From Pseudolysinimonas sp051954455 (lineage in GTDB: Bacteria; Actinomycetota; Actinomycetes; Actinomycetales; Microbacteriaceae): a stretch of DNA of 64,000 nt. The stretch lies in assembly GCF_051954455.1 (NCBI RefSeq), contig NZ_JBQCHS010000022.1, positions 34,871 to 98,870 on the forward strand. The letters are read 5' to 3'. The position numbers were made by a program, and so were the translations under genes. The notes beneath the pieces are model-generated. The model was not told the origin of the DNA. It did no database searches and saw only the letters and a list, made by a program, of their open reading frames with translations. Positions within the stretch are counted from its first letter, which is position 1, and every line of letters starts with the position of its first letter. Below are positions 30,926 through 40,466 of the stretch, one piece after another.

Positions 30926-31357
30926 ATGCTGCTCGGCACCTTCGCGCCCAAGCTCGACGACAAGGGGCGGATCATCCTGCCCGCCAAGTTCTGGGATGAG
31001 TTCGCGACCGGCATCGTCATGACCAAGGGTCAGGAGCGCTGCGTCTACGTCTTCAGCCAGAAGGAGTTCGAGTCCGTCTACGAGCGGGCCCGCCAGGCGT
31101 CGATGACCGGCAAGCGCGCCCGCGACTTCTTCCGCCAGCTCCTGAGCGGCGCCGCCCAGGAGGCGCCCGACTCGCAGCGCCGCGTCACGATCCCCCCGAT
31201 GCTGCGCGAGTGGGCGGGTCTCGACCGCGAGCTCACCGTGGTCGGCGTCGGGACGCACGCCGAGATCTGGGACACGGCCGCGTGGAACGCGTACTCCGAG
31301 GAGACCGCCAACGACTTCGCCGACGTGGATGAGGAGGTGATCCCGGGCATCTTCTAG
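30926..31357 (+). CDS. mraZ: transcriptional regulator MraZ
   Basis: 143 residues with two SpoVT-AbrB-like halves: LDDKGRIILPAKF near the start and DSQRRVTIPPMLREWAGL in the second half. MraZ forms ring oligomers and represses the dcw operon through direct repeats; such repeats lie at 30863-30888. The ATG at 30926 starts the conserved MLLGTF, with GAGAGGGGG upstream. It is the first gene of the dcw cluster; rsmH follows after a 105-bp gap holding an inverted repeat. Confidence 0.96.
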   Translation: MLLGTFAPKLDDKGRIILPAKFWDEFATGIVMTKGQERCVYVFSQKEFESVYERARQASMTGKRARDFFRQLLSGAAQEAPDSQRRVTIPPMLREWAGLDRELTVVGVGTHAEIWDTAAWNAYSEETANDFADVDEEVIPGIF

Positions 31358-31358
31358 A

Positions 31359-31441
31359 CCCTCGGGCCGGACCCTCAGCCGCACGCCCTGCCGCACCTTC
31401 CCCGGTGGCAGGTCGCGGCGGATGGGGATCAGGCCCGAGGG
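31359..31441 (+). promoter_or_regulatory. inverted repeat enclosing a hairpin between mraZ and rsmH
   Basis: CCCTCGGGCC (31359-31368) is perfectly complementary to GGCCCGAGGG (31432-31441). Inside lies a second hairpin: CCTGC (31387-31391) and CACC (31394-31397) pair with GGTG (31404-31407) and GCAGG (31408-31412). No U-tract; possibly a cis-regulatory RNA or an mRNA processing element. Confidence 0.4.
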
Positions 31442-31462
31442 GATGGGACCCCGACCGTACCG

Positions 31463-32437
31463 ATGACCGAGACCACCTCCGGCGCCCCCCGCCACATCCC
31501 CGTCATGCTCGAGAGGACGGTCGAGCTGCTCACCCCGGCGCTCGACCGTCCCGGGAGCGTCCTCGTCGATGCCACCCTCGGCCTCGGCGGGCACGCGGAG
31601 GCCTTCCTGGACCGCTTCCCCCAGCTGGTCCTCGTCGGCCTCGACCGCGACCCGGAGGCCCTGCGCCTCGCGGGGGAGCGGCTCACCCGCTTCGGCGACC
31701 GCGTGCACCTCGTGCACACGGTCTACGACGGCATCCGCGACGCGCTCGCCTCCCTCGGGATCGAGCGCGTCGCGGGCGTCCTCTTCGACCTCGGCGTCTC
31801 GTCGATGCAGCTCGACGAGACCGACCGCGGCTTCGCCTACGCCCGCGACGCCCCGCTCGACATGCGCATGGATCCGGGATCGCCGCTCACCGCCGAGCGG
31901 GTCCTCGCCGACTACGACGAGGCCGCGCTCCGCCGCATCTTCGAGCGCTACGGCGAGGAGAAGCTCGCCGCCCGCTACGCGCGCCGGATCGTCGAGCGCC
32001 GCGTCGAGGAGCCGCTCACCAGCTCCGCGCAGCTCGTCGCCCTCCTGATCGACGCGACCCCGGCCGCCGTCCAGCGCGAGCGGAGCGGGCACCCGGCCAA
32101 GCGGGTCTTCCAGGCGTTGCGCATCGAGGTCAACCAGGAGCTCGTCGTGCTCGAGCGGGCGATCCCCGCCGCGATCGACGCGCTCGAGGTCGGCGGTCGC
32201 ATCGTCGTCCTCGCGTACCAGTCGCTCGAGGACCGCATCGTCAAGCGGGAGCTGCAGGCGCGGTCCGTCTCCACGGCCCCGCGCGGGCTCCCCGTCGAGC
32301 TGCCCGAGCACCGGCCCGAGCTGAAGCTGCTCGTCCGCGGGGCCGAACTCGCCTCCGAGGAGGAGCGCGAGCGCAACCCCCGTTCCGCACCCGTCCGGCT
32401 CCGCGCCGCCGAGAAGTTGAGGGAGGTGGCCGCGTGA
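31463..32437 (+). CDS. rsmH: 16S rRNA (cytosine1402-N4)-methyltransferase
   Basis: 324 residues. HIPVMLERTVELL begins the fold; the SAM-binding DATLGLGGHAEAFL follows at about 35, then GVLFDLGVSSMQLDETDRGFAY and the C-terminal SLEDRIVKR-type motif. It methylates C1402 of 16S rRNA in the ribosome P site. The gene is second in the dcw cluster and overlaps ftsL by four bases (GTGA). No clear Shine-Dalgarno precedes the ATG. Confidence 0.97.
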   Translation: MTETTSGAPRHIPVMLERTVELLTPALDRPGSVLVDATLGLGGHAEAFLDRFPQLVLVGLDRDPEALRLAGERLTRFGDRVHLVHTVYDGIRDALASLGIERVAGVLFDLGVSSMQLDETDRGFAYARDAPLDMRMDPGSPLTAERVLADYDEAALRRIFERYGEEKLAARYARRIVERRVEEPLTSSAQLVALLIDATPAAVQRERSGHPAKRVFQALRIEVNQELVVLERAIPAAIDALEVGGRIVVLAYQSLEDRIVKRELQARSVSTAPRGLPVELPEHRPELKLLVRGAELASEEERERNPRSAPVRLRAAEKLREVAA

Positions 32438-33003
32438 GCCTCGCGACCGCCGCGGCTCCCCGCCGCCAACCGTCCACCGCCCCGGAGACCACCCGTCACC
32501 TCGAGATCGCGCCGAGCCGCGCCCAGCGCCGCGCCCGGCCGCGGCTCGCCCACGTGCTCGTCACGCTCGGGGGGATCGGCGTCATCCTCCTCGGACAGCT
32601 GCTGCTGAGCATCTGGATCGCTGACGGCGCCTACCAGGTGCACTCGCTGCAGTCGGAGCAGACGCAGCTGCAGCGCAGCCAGCGCGCGCTCAACGAGCAG
32701 CTGGACCAGCTCGGATCCCCCCAGTCGGTCGCCGCGCGCGCCGAACAGCTCGGCATGGTCTCGAGCGGCAATCCGGCCTACCTCGACCTCGCCAGCGGCG
32801 CCGTGTCGGGGACGCCCTCCGCCGGCGAGACCGGCGTGATCGCCGGCAGCGGGGACCTCGTCCCGAACGCGCTCGTGGCCGGGAGCGGCGCCGCGATGAA
32901 CCCCCAAGTGGGGGGGACCGGGAGCACGCCGGCCGGCGGCGCGCCGTCGTCCACGACCACCTCGCCCGATGACAACGTGATCGCGTCGCCGACCACCCAC
33001 TGA
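32434..33003 (+). CDS. ftsL: cell-division protein FtsL
   Basis: 189 residues, longer than enteric FtsL. A basic disordered N-terminus leads to one membrane helix (about 44-67, HVLVTLGGIGVILLGQLLLSI), a coiled coil (VHSLQSEQTQLQRSQRALNEQ) and a Gly/Ser/Thr-rich extracellular tail. Position between rsmH and ftsI plus topology identifies it. It links FtsQ and FtsI/FtsW at the septum. It is translationally coupled to rsmH. Confidence 0.85.
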   Translation: MSLATAAAPRRQPSTAPETTRHLEIAPSRAQRRARPRLAHVLVTLGGIGVILLGQLLLSIWIADGAYQVHSLQSEQTQLQRSQRALNEQLDQLGSPQSVAARAEQLGMVSSGNPAYLDLASGAVSGTPSAGETGVIAGSGDLVPNALVAGSGAAMNPQVGGTGSTPAGGAPSSTTTSPDDNVIASPTTH

Positions 33004-33015
33004 CCGGAGTCCCAG

Positions 33016-34791
33016 ATGTCGATCCGCCGCCGCACCGGACGCCGCCTCGCCGTGACCGTGATCGGGGTGTTCGCCCTGCTCGCGGTCTTCGTCGGGCGCC
33101 TCGTCGACATCCAGGTCGTCCAGGCGGAGTCGCTGACCAAGGCGGCCGACGCGCGCCAGACCTTCCAGGTCAAGGTGTACGGCAGCCGCGGCTCGATCGT
33201 CGACACCGACGGCACGGTGCTCGCGTCGAGCGTCGACCGCTTCGACATCACCACCGCGCCGAGCATCGCCAAGGGCGCGGACTACCAGTTCACCCGCAAG
33301 AACGCGAACGGCGACAAGCAGACGATCGACCTGCAGACCTCGGTGCAGGAGATCGCGGACATCACGGGAGCCGACCCGCAGAAGATGTACCAGGCGATCA
33401 TCCGCGACCCGAACTCGAACTACGCGATGCTCGTCAAGCAGGTGCCGCTCGCCGAGTACAAGAAGGTCATGGCGCTCGGGATCCCGTGGATCTACCCGCA
33501 GCTCGACCCGGCGCGCACCTATCCCAACGGCGCCGTGGGGGCGAACCTCGTCGGCCTGATGGGGACGGACGGCCCCCTCGCGGGCGTCGAGCTCTCCGAG
33601 AACTCCTGCCTCGCCGGCACCGACGGGTACCAGGAGTACCGCGCGAGCGCCAACGGCGTCGCGCTGCCGGGCAGCACGGTCACCACGAAGCCGGCCGTGG
33701 CTGGCGGCACCGTCAAGCTGACCATCGACCACGACCTGCAGTGGTTCGCCCAGCAGACGGTGATCCAGCAGGTGCAGGCCACGGGCGCCGACACGGGAAG
33801 CGCGATCGTCGTGCGGGTCGCCGACGGCCACATCATGGCGGCGGCCGACTACGACACGGGCGATCCGAACGACCTGTCGACCGCCAACGCGGGGTCCTTC
33901 ACGGCGAACACCTTCGTCTCACCGTTCGAGCCCGGGTCGATCATGAAGCCGGCCACCGTCGCGGGGCTCGTGGAGGCCGGGAAGGTCACGGCCTCCACGC
34001 CGGTCGACGTGCCGAGCAAGTTCGTGGTCGACGGGGCGACCATCACCGACGTGAACCCGCACGGCGACCTGCACCTGACGGTCGCCGGTGTCATCGAGCA
34101 GTCGTCGAACATCGGGATCGCGCAGCTGACCAAGCTGCAGAGCGAAGAGGACCGCTACCAGAACCTCGTCAAGTTCGGCTTCGGTCAGAAGACAGCGTCC
34201 GGCTTCTACGGGGAGGACCACGGCACCCTGCGGACGCCGGCGCAGGCCGACCCGGTCACCCGCGTCACCCAGCAGTTCGGCCAGGGCATGACGGCGACCA
34301 CGGCCCAGATCGGGCAGCTCTACCAGACGCTCGGCAACGACGGCGTGCGGATGCCGCTCACCCTGGTCGAGGGCTGCACCAAGCAGGACGGCACGGTCGT
34401 CGACAAGGCGTCGACACAGGCCACCCGGGTCGTGTCGGCCGCCACGGCGCAGGAGGTGCGCTCGATGATGCAGACCGTCTACCAGGAGGGCCCGTCGTCG
34501 AAGTACCTGCAGATCCCGGGCTACAACATCGCCGCCAAGACCGGGACCGCGCAGGTCGCCGACCCGGCGACCGGCAAGTACATCAAGGGCCGGTACATCG
34601 TGTCCGTGGCCGGCCTCGTTCCCGCGGACAAGCCGCAGTACGCCGTCATCTTCACCCTCGCGAAACCGCAGACCGTGACGTCGTCGGTGGCCGCGGCGCC
34701 GGGCTGGAAGGCCCTCACCAGCCAGGTGATCAAGGCCTACCGCGTGCCCGCCGCCACCGGTGCGCCGTCGCTGCCGCCCGTCACCTGGTAG
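33016..34791 (+). CDS. ftsI: septal peptidoglycan transpeptidase FtsI (PBP3)
   Basis: 591 residues. A single N-terminal membrane helix (about 12-30), a PBP dimer domain, and the transpeptidase domain with all three motifs: SIMK (Ser308, Lys311), SSN (363-365) and KTG (508-510). It cross-links septal peptidoglycan and is the target of beta-lactams. CGGAG lies upstream of the ATG. It sits between ftsL and murE. Confidence 0.96.
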   Translation: MSIRRRTGRRLAVTVIGVFALLAVFVGRLVDIQVVQAESLTKAADARQTFQVKVYGSRGSIVDTDGTVLASSVDRFDITTAPSIAKGADYQFTRKNANGDKQTIDLQTSVQEIADITGADPQKMYQAIIRDPNSNYAMLVKQVPLAEYKKVMALGIPWIYPQLDPARTYPNGAVGANLVGLMGTDGPLAGVELSENSCLAGTDGYQEYRASANGVALPGSTVTTKPAVAGGTVKLTIDHDLQWFAQQTVIQQVQATGADTGSAIVVRVADGHIMAAADYDTGDPNDLSTANAGSFTANTFVSPFEPGSIMKPATVAGLVEAGKVTASTPVDVPSKFVVDGATITDVNPHGDLHLTVAGVIEQSSNIGIAQLTKLQSEEDRYQNLVKFGFGQKTASGFYGEDHGTLRTPAQADPVTRVTQQFGQGMTATTAQIGQLYQTLGNDGVRMPLTLVEGCTKQDGTVVDKASTQATRVVSAATAQEVRSMMQTVYQEGPSSKYLQIPGYNIAAKTGTAQVADPATGKYIKGRYIVSVAGLVPADKPQYAVIFTLAKPQTVTSSVAAAPGWKALTSQVIKAYRVPAATGAPSLPPVTW

Positions 34792-34868
34792 GACCGGCGG
34801 TCGGCCGTGCCGGTAACCTGGAGAGCCAGTCCGCGTCCGCGGACGCCATGATCAGGAGGCCCGAGGGA

Positions 34869-36437
34869 GTGGATTCCCGCATCCCGCCGGTGCTCCGGCC
34901 CGAGCACCCGTCCCCCCGGCCGCTCGCCCTCCTCGCGCAGGAGTTCGGCCTCGAGCACACCGGTTCGCTCGACGGGGTCGAACTGACCGGCGTCACCCTC
35001 AGCACACAGGATCTGCATCCGGGCGACCTCTACGTCGGAGTCCCCGGTGCGAACAGCCACGGTGCCCGCTACGCACCGCGGGCCGCGGAGGGAGGCGCCG
35101 TCGCGGTGCTGACCGACGCGGAGGGCGCAGCGCTCGCCGCGGACAGCGGCCTGCCGATCCTTCTCGTCGACGATCCCCGGCACGCGCTCGGCGAGGTCTC
35201 GGCGTGGGTGTACCGCACCGACGAGAACCTGCCCCTGCTCTTCGGCACCACCGGCACCAACGGCAAGACGTCGACCTCCTATCTGCTGGAGGGAGTCCTG
35301 CGCCAGCTCGGACTCGTGACCGGGCTGTCGTCGACGTCGGAGCGCCACGTGGGCGACCTCACGGTCGTCAGCCGCCTCACGACCCCCGAGGCGAGCGAGA
35401 TGCACGCGCTCCTCGCCCGGATGCGGGAGGCGGGCGTCCGCGCCGTCGCCGTCGAGGTGAGCGCGCAGGCGCTCATCTGGCACCGCGTCGACGGGATCGT
35501 GTTCGACGTCGTGGGGTTCACGAACCTCAGCCACGACCACCTCGACGAGTTCCACTACGACATGGAGGAGTACTTCCGCGCGAAGCTCCCCCTCTTCGAG
35601 CCGGAGCACGGCAAGCGGGGCGTCGTCTCGCTCGACACGTCGTGGGGCCAGCGGGTCGTCGACGCCTCGCGGATCCCGGTGACGACCATCGCGACCGCGG
35701 GCGTCGCCGCCGCGCAGGATCTGGCGGCGGCCGAGTGGAAGGTCGAGATCCTCGAGGAGGCGGCGGCGTACACCGAGTTCCGGCTCACCGGGCCGGATGG
35801 CCGCTCGCTCGTCACGCGGGAGCCGCTCATCGGGTGGCACATGGCCGCGAACGCGGCACTCGCGATCGTGATGCTGGTCGAGGCGGGCTTCGAGCTGGAG
35901 GCGATCGGCGCCGCGCTCGACACCGACGGCGGCATCGTCGCCTACCTGCCGGGCCGCACCGAGCGGGTGTCGGGTGAGCACGGGCCGAGCGTCTACGTCG
36001 ACTTCGGGCACAGCCCCGACGCGTTCGAGAACACCCTGGGCGCGGTCCGCCGCTTCACCCCGGGACGCACGATCATGCTGTTCGGCGCGGACGGCGACCG
36101 TGATGCGAGCAAGCGCCACGAGATGGGGCGCGTCGCCGCGGAGCTGAGCGACATCCTCGTCATCACCGACCACCACCCGCGCTTCGAGGACCCGGCCTCG
36201 ATCCGCGCCACCCTCCTCGAGGGCGCGCGGCTCGCCGAGCACCAGCCGGAGGAGATCTACGAGGTGAGTCCGCCCGAGGAGGCCATCAAGAAGGCGGTCT
36301 CGCTCGCGAAGGAGGGCGACTCGATCCTCTGGGCCGGCCCGGGGCACCAGGACTACCGCGACATCCGCGGGGTGCGAACGCCGTACTCGGCGCGCGAGCT
36401 CGCCCGCGCGGCCCTTCACGAAGCGGGCTGGGCATGA
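34869..36437 (+). CDS. murE: UDP-MurNAc-L-Ala-D-Glu ligase MurE
   Basis: 522 residues with the Mur ligase P-loop GTTGTNGKTS at 126-135. It adds the third amino acid to the peptidoglycan stem. The specificity loop reads DHHPR (434-438), not the DNPR of meso-diaminopimelate enzymes, so the substrate is probably another diamino acid (Lys, Orn or Dab), as known for Microbacteriaceae walls. The GTG at 34869 is favoured by AGGAGG nine bases upstream; an in-frame ATG at 34848 is possible. It overlaps murF by four bases. Confidence 0.95.
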   Translation: MDSRIPPVLRPEHPSPRPLALLAQEFGLEHTGSLDGVELTGVTLSTQDLHPGDLYVGVPGANSHGARYAPRAAEGGAVAVLTDAEGAALAADSGLPILLVDDPRHALGEVSAWVYRTDENLPLLFGTTGTNGKTSTSYLLEGVLRQLGLVTGLSSTSERHVGDLTVVSRLTTPEASEMHALLARMREAGVRAVAVEVSAQALIWHRVDGIVFDVVGFTNLSHDHLDEFHYDMEEYFRAKLPLFEPEHGKRGVVSLDTSWGQRVVDASRIPVTTIATAGVAAAQDLAAAEWKVEILEEAAAYTEFRLTGPDGRSLVTREPLIGWHMAANAALAIVMLVEAGFELEAIGAALDTDGGIVAYLPGRTERVSGEHGPSVYVDFGHSPDAFENTLGAVRRFTPGRTIMLFGADGDRDASKRHEMGRVAAELSDILVITDHHPRFEDPASIRATLLEGARLAEHQPEEIYEVSPPEEAIKKAVSLAKEGDSILWAGPGHQDYRDIRGVRTPYSARELARAALHEAGWA

Positions 36438-37843
36438 TCGCGCTGACTCTCGCCGAGGTGCGCGACGCGCTCGGCGGCCGGCTCTCGGAGGGCGCGGATC
36501 CCGACGCGATCGTGTCGGGGAGCGTGCAGACCGACTCCCGTGAGGTCCAGCCCGGCAGCGTCTTCTTCGCGCTGCCCGGCGAGGAGACGGACGGGCATCT
36601 CTTCGCCCCCGCCGCGGTCGCCGCCGGCGCAGCGCTGGTCGTCGCCCAACGTCCCCTCGACGTCACGGTGCCGGTCCTCGTCGTGCCCGACGGCGTGGCC
36701 GCCCTGGCCGCGCTCGCGCATCTCGTCGTCGCGCGGGTGCGGGCGCTCGGCCGGCTGAAGGTGGCGGCCGTCACCGGCTCCAACGGCAAGACCACCACCA
36801 AGAACCTGCTGCGGGCGATCCTCGCCGCCGAGGGGCCCACCGTCGCCCCGGAGGGGTCGTTCAACAACCACGTCGGCGCGCCGATCTCGATGCTCCGCGT
36901 CGACGAGGCCACCGAGTACCTCGTCGCCGAGATGGGGGCGAGCGCCGTGGGTGACATCGCCCGGCTCATCCGCATCGTCACCCCCGACGTGGGCATCGTG
37001 CTCAAGGTCGGCCTCGCCCACGCGGGCGGCTTCGGCGGCATCGAGCAGACCCAGCGCGCGAAGGCCGAGATGGTCACCGAGCTCCCCGCCGACGCGGTCG
37101 CACTTCTCAACACCGACGACCCGCGGGTCGAGGCGATGTCGGGCATGACGCGGGCGCGCGTCGTGCGGTTCGGGATCGCGGTCCACGCCGACGTGCGCGC
37201 GAGCGACATCCGCGCGACGGCCGCCGGAACCTCGTTCACCGTCCACGCCGACGGCGCGTCCCTGCCGGTCACCCTGCGCATCCTCGGCGAGCACCACGTG
37301 TGGAACGCGCTGGCCGCCCTGGCCACGGCGCGCGAGTTCGGCATCCCGCTCGACCGCGCCGTCGCCGCGATCGAGACCGTTCCGCGCGCCGAGCGCTGGC
37401 GGATGGAGCTGCTGACCGGCGACCCCGCGATCGCCGAGCGCCTGACGATCGTCAACGACGCCTACAACGCGTCGCCGGACTCCACCGCGGCGGCGCTCAA
37501 GACCCTCGCCCAGATCGCCGAGCCCGGGCAACGCACCGTCGCCGTCCTCGGACACATGGCGGAGCTCGGCGAGTTGGCCGGAGAGGAGCACGACCGCCTC
37601 GGCCGGCTGGTCGTGCGACTGGGCATCGGGCAGCTCGTCGTCGTCGGCGAGGAGGCGAAGGCGATCCATCAGGCGGCGTCGCTGGAGGGCTCGTGGGACG
37701 GGGAGTCGGTGTTCGTCGCCGATGCGGACGCGGCCTACGATCTTCTGCGTGACGAACTGCGGCCGGGCGATGTCGTCCTCGTGAAGTCGTCGAAGTCGGC
37801 GGGGCTCCGTCACCTCGGCGACCGCCTGGCGGCGATCGCGTGA
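36434..37843 (+). CDS. murF: UDP-MurNAc-tripeptide D-Ala-D-Ala ligase MurF
   Basis: 469 residues. The P-loop TGSNGKTTTKN is near residue 115, the NNHVGAP motif near 140 and NDAYNASPDS near 340. It adds D-Ala-D-Ala to finish the stem peptide in the cytoplasm. The ATG lies in the ATGA overlap with murE, and its TGA overlaps mraY, so murE-murF-mraY are translated as a coupled block. Confidence 0.96.
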   Translation: MIALTLAEVRDALGGRLSEGADPDAIVSGSVQTDSREVQPGSVFFALPGEETDGHLFAPAAVAAGAALVVAQRPLDVTVPVLVVPDGVAALAALAHLVVARVRALGRLKVAAVTGSNGKTTTKNLLRAILAAEGPTVAPEGSFNNHVGAPISMLRVDEATEYLVAEMGASAVGDIARLIRIVTPDVGIVLKVGLAHAGGFGGIEQTQRAKAEMVTELPADAVALLNTDDPRVEAMSGMTRARVVRFGIAVHADVRASDIRATAAGTSFTVHADGASLPVTLRILGEHHVWNALAALATAREFGIPLDRAVAAIETVPRAERWRMELLTGDPAIAERLTIVNDAYNASPDSTAAALKTLAQIAEPGQRTVAVLGHMAELGELAGEEHDRLGRLVVRLGIGQLVVVGEEAKAIHQAASLEGSWDGESVFVADADAAYDLLRDELRPGDVVLVKSSKSAGLRHLGDRLAAIA

Positions 37844-38955
37844 TCGCGCTCCTCATCGGCGGCGGGTTCTCGCTCGTCTTCTCGTTGTTCCTGACCCCGT
37901 TGTTCGCGCGCGCGTTCCGCCGGATCGGCTGGGGCCAGTTCATCCGCGACGACGGCCCGCAGACCCACCACGCGAAGCGAGGCACCGCCACGATGGGCGG
38001 CGTCGTCTTCATCACGGGTTCGGTACTCGGCTACTTCGTCGGCCACCTCGCGATCGGCTACCCGGTCTCGCGCGGCGGGGTCCTGGCGCTCGCGCTCATG
38101 GTCGGCCTCGGGTTCGTCGGATTCGTCGACGACTTCCTGAAGACCCGCAAGCAGCAGAGCCTCGGCCTCGGCGGCTGGTCGAAGATCCTCGGCCAGGTGA
38201 TCGTCGGCACGATCTTCGCGCTCATCGCGATCCTGCTGCCCGACGCGTACGGGCTGGAGCCGGCGTCGCCCTTCATCTCGGCGGTGCGCGACGTGCCGTG
38301 GTTGAACCTGTTCTTCCTCGGCCCGGTCGTCGGCGTGATCCTGTTCGTGCTCTGGACGAACATCATCACGGTCAGCGCCTCGAACGGCGTCAACGTCACG
38401 GACGGCCTCGACGGCCTCGCGACCGGGGCGTCGATCTTCGCGTTCGCGGGCTACATCTTCATCGGCTTCTGGCAGAGCAAGCAGTGGTGCCTCACGCCCG
38501 AGCGGCTCGATCCCCAGGCCATCGGCAAGTGCTATCAGGTGGCGCAGCCGGTCGATCTCGCCATCGTGGCGGCCTGCATCGCCGGCGGTCTCGTCGGGTT
38601 CCTCTGGTGGAACACGACGCCCGCGCAGATCTTCATGGGCGACACCGGCTCCCTCGGCCTCGGCGGCGGGCTCGCGGCGCTCGCGATCCTGACCCGCACG
38701 GAGCTGCTCCTCGTCTTCATCGGCGGCCTCTTCTTCATCACGACCGGCTCCGTGATCCTGCAGCGGGTCTGGTTCAAGATCACCAAGCTCCGATACGGCC
38801 AGGGGCGACGGATCTTCCTCATGAGTCCGCTGCACCACCACTTCGAGCTGAAAGGCTGGGCGGAGGTCACGGTCGTCGTCCGGTTCTGGCTCATCGCCGC
38901 GATGTTCGTGGCGGTCGGCGTCGGGTTGTTCTACCTCGAGTGGACTCTGCGCTGA
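37840..38955 (+). CDS. mraY: phospho-MurNAc-pentapeptide transferase MraY
   Basis: 371 residues and about ten membrane helices. The signature motifs are present: DDGPQTHHAKRGTATMGG near residue 36, FVDDFLK near 92, NVTDGLDGLA near 180 and MGDTGSLGLGG near 265. It makes lipid I by transferring the Mur peptide to undecaprenyl phosphate. GTG start overlapping murF by four bases; the murD start lies inside its last codons. Confidence 0.97.
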   Translation: MIALLIGGGFSLVFSLFLTPLFARAFRRIGWGQFIRDDGPQTHHAKRGTATMGGVVFITGSVLGYFVGHLAIGYPVSRGGVLALALMVGLGFVGFVDDFLKTRKQQSLGLGGWSKILGQVIVGTIFALIAILLPDAYGLEPASPFISAVRDVPWLNLFFLGPVVGVILFVLWTNIITVSASNGVNVTDGLDGLATGASIFAFAGYIFIGFWQSKQWCLTPERLDPQAIGKCYQVAQPVDLAIVAACIAGGLVGFLWWNTTPAQIFMGDTGSLGLGGGLAALAILTRTELLLVFIGGLFFITTGSVILQRVWFKITKLRYGQGRRIFLMSPLHHHFELKGWAEVTVVVRFWLIAAMFVAVGVGLFYLEWTLR

Positions 38956-40439
38956 GCGAGCGGCTGGAGTCCCTCACGAGCTGGCGCGCCGACTGGCGTG
39001 GCCTGCGGGTCGTCGTGTTCGGTCTCGGGGTCACCGGGTTCTCCGTGGCCGACACCCTCGTCGAGCTCGGCACGGACGTGCTCGTGGTCGGCGGCGGCGG
39101 TGACGACGAGCGTCGGCAGCTGCTCCGCGTGATCGGCGCGGAGTTCGTCGAGCAGACCGACCAGGCCGTGGCGCCCCCGGAGCTCGACGCGTTCGGGGCG
39201 GACCTCGTGGTCGCCTCGCCCGGATATCCGCCGCACCACGCGCTGCACGCCTGGGCCCGCGAGGCGGGGCTGCCCGTGTGGGGCGACATCGAGCTGGCGT
39301 GGCGGCTGCGCGACAAGGTCGTGTCGGAGTCGGGCGAGCCGGCCGCGTGGATCCTCGTCACCGGCACGAACGGCAAGACGACGACCACGCAGCTGGCCGC
39401 CACGATGCTCGTCGCGGGCGGGCTCCGCGCGGCGCCGGCCGGCAACATCGGGGTCCCCGTGCTGGACGCGATCCGCGACCCGGCGGGCTTCGACGCGCTC
39501 GTCATCGAGCTGTCGAGCCACCAGCTGCACTGGATGCCGGGCGGCGGCGCCATCGCCCCGCTCGCCGCGGTGTGCCTGAATCTCGCCGACGACCACCTCG
39601 AGTGGCACGGTTCGCGGCGGGCCTACCGCGACGCCAAGGCGAAGGTCTACGACGGCGTCCAGCTCGCGTGCGTCTACAACCTCGCCGACGAGGCGACCCG
39701 CGAGATGGTCGAGGAGGCGGAGGTCCAGGAGGGCGCCCGCGCCATCGGTTTCGGGCTGGGCATCCCCGGGCCGAGCGACCTCGGCCTCGTCGAGGGGATC
39801 CTCGTCGACCGCGCGTTCCTCGACGAGCGGCACCATTCGGCACTCGAGCTCGCCACGATGGACGACCTCCGTGCCGCAGGACTCGACTCGCCGCACATGA
39901 CCGCCAACGTGCTCGCCGCGGCCGCTCTCGCACGAGCGGCGGGCGTCGCACCCGTCGACATCCGCGGGGCGATCCGCGGCTTCGAGGTCGCGGCGCATCG
40001 CAACCAACGGGTGGGCGAGGGCGACGGGATCGTGTGGGTCGACGACTCCAAGGCGACCAATGCGCACGCGGCACAGGCATCCCTCGCGGCCTATCCCTCC
40101 GTGGTGTGGATCGTCGGCGGGCTCCTGAAGGGCGTCGACCCCGAGCCGCTCGTGCGACGGCACGCCGAACGGCTCCGCGCCGCGGTGCTGATCGGCGCGG
40201 ACCGCGCGGTGCTGCGCGAGGCTTTCGCGCGACACGCGCCGGGGGTCGCGGTCGTGGAGGTCGACCCGACGGACACTGAGCAGGTCATGCCGTCGGCCGT
40301 CCGTGCCGCGGCGTCGCTCGCCCAGGCGGGGGACGCGGTGCTGCTGGCGCCGGCGGCGGCGTCGTTCGACCAGTTCGACGACTACGCCGACCGGGGCGAC
40401 CGATTCGCCCGAGCGGTGCGGGAGCTGCTGGAGCCCTAG
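38940..40439 (+). CDS. murD: UDP-MurNAc-L-Ala D-Glu ligase MurD
   Basis: 499 residues if read from the GTG at 38940, which overlaps the end of mraY by 16 bp. No other good start precedes the Rossmann-like LRVVVFGLGVTGFSVADTL. The P-loop VTGTNGKTTTTQL lies near 140 and the catalytic Lys region VWVDDSKATN near 365. It adds D-glutamate to UDP-MurNAc-L-Ala. Confidence 0.95.
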   Translation: MDSALSERLESLTSWRADWRGLRVVVFGLGVTGFSVADTLVELGTDVLVVGGGGDDERRQLLRVIGAEFVEQTDQAVAPPELDAFGADLVVASPGYPPHHALHAWAREAGLPVWGDIELAWRLRDKVVSESGEPAAWILVTGTNGKTTTTQLAATMLVAGGLRAAPAGNIGVPVLDAIRDPAGFDALVIELSSHQLHWMPGGGAIAPLAAVCLNLADDHLEWHGSRRAYRDAKAKVYDGVQLACVYNLADEATREMVEEAEVQEGARAIGFGLGIPGPSDLGLVEGILVDRAFLDERHHSALELATMDDLRAAGLDSPHMTANVLAAAALARAAGVAPVDIRGAIRGFEVAAHRNQRVGEGDGIVWVDDSKATNAHAAQASLAAYPSVVWIVGGLLKGVDPEPLVRRHAERLRAAVLIGADRAVLREAFARHAPGVAVVEVDPTDTEQVMPSAVRAAASLAQAGDAVLLAPAAASFDQFDDYADRGDRFARAVRELLEP

Positions 40440-40466
40440 GGCCGATCAGGGAAGGGGGAGGCGCCG

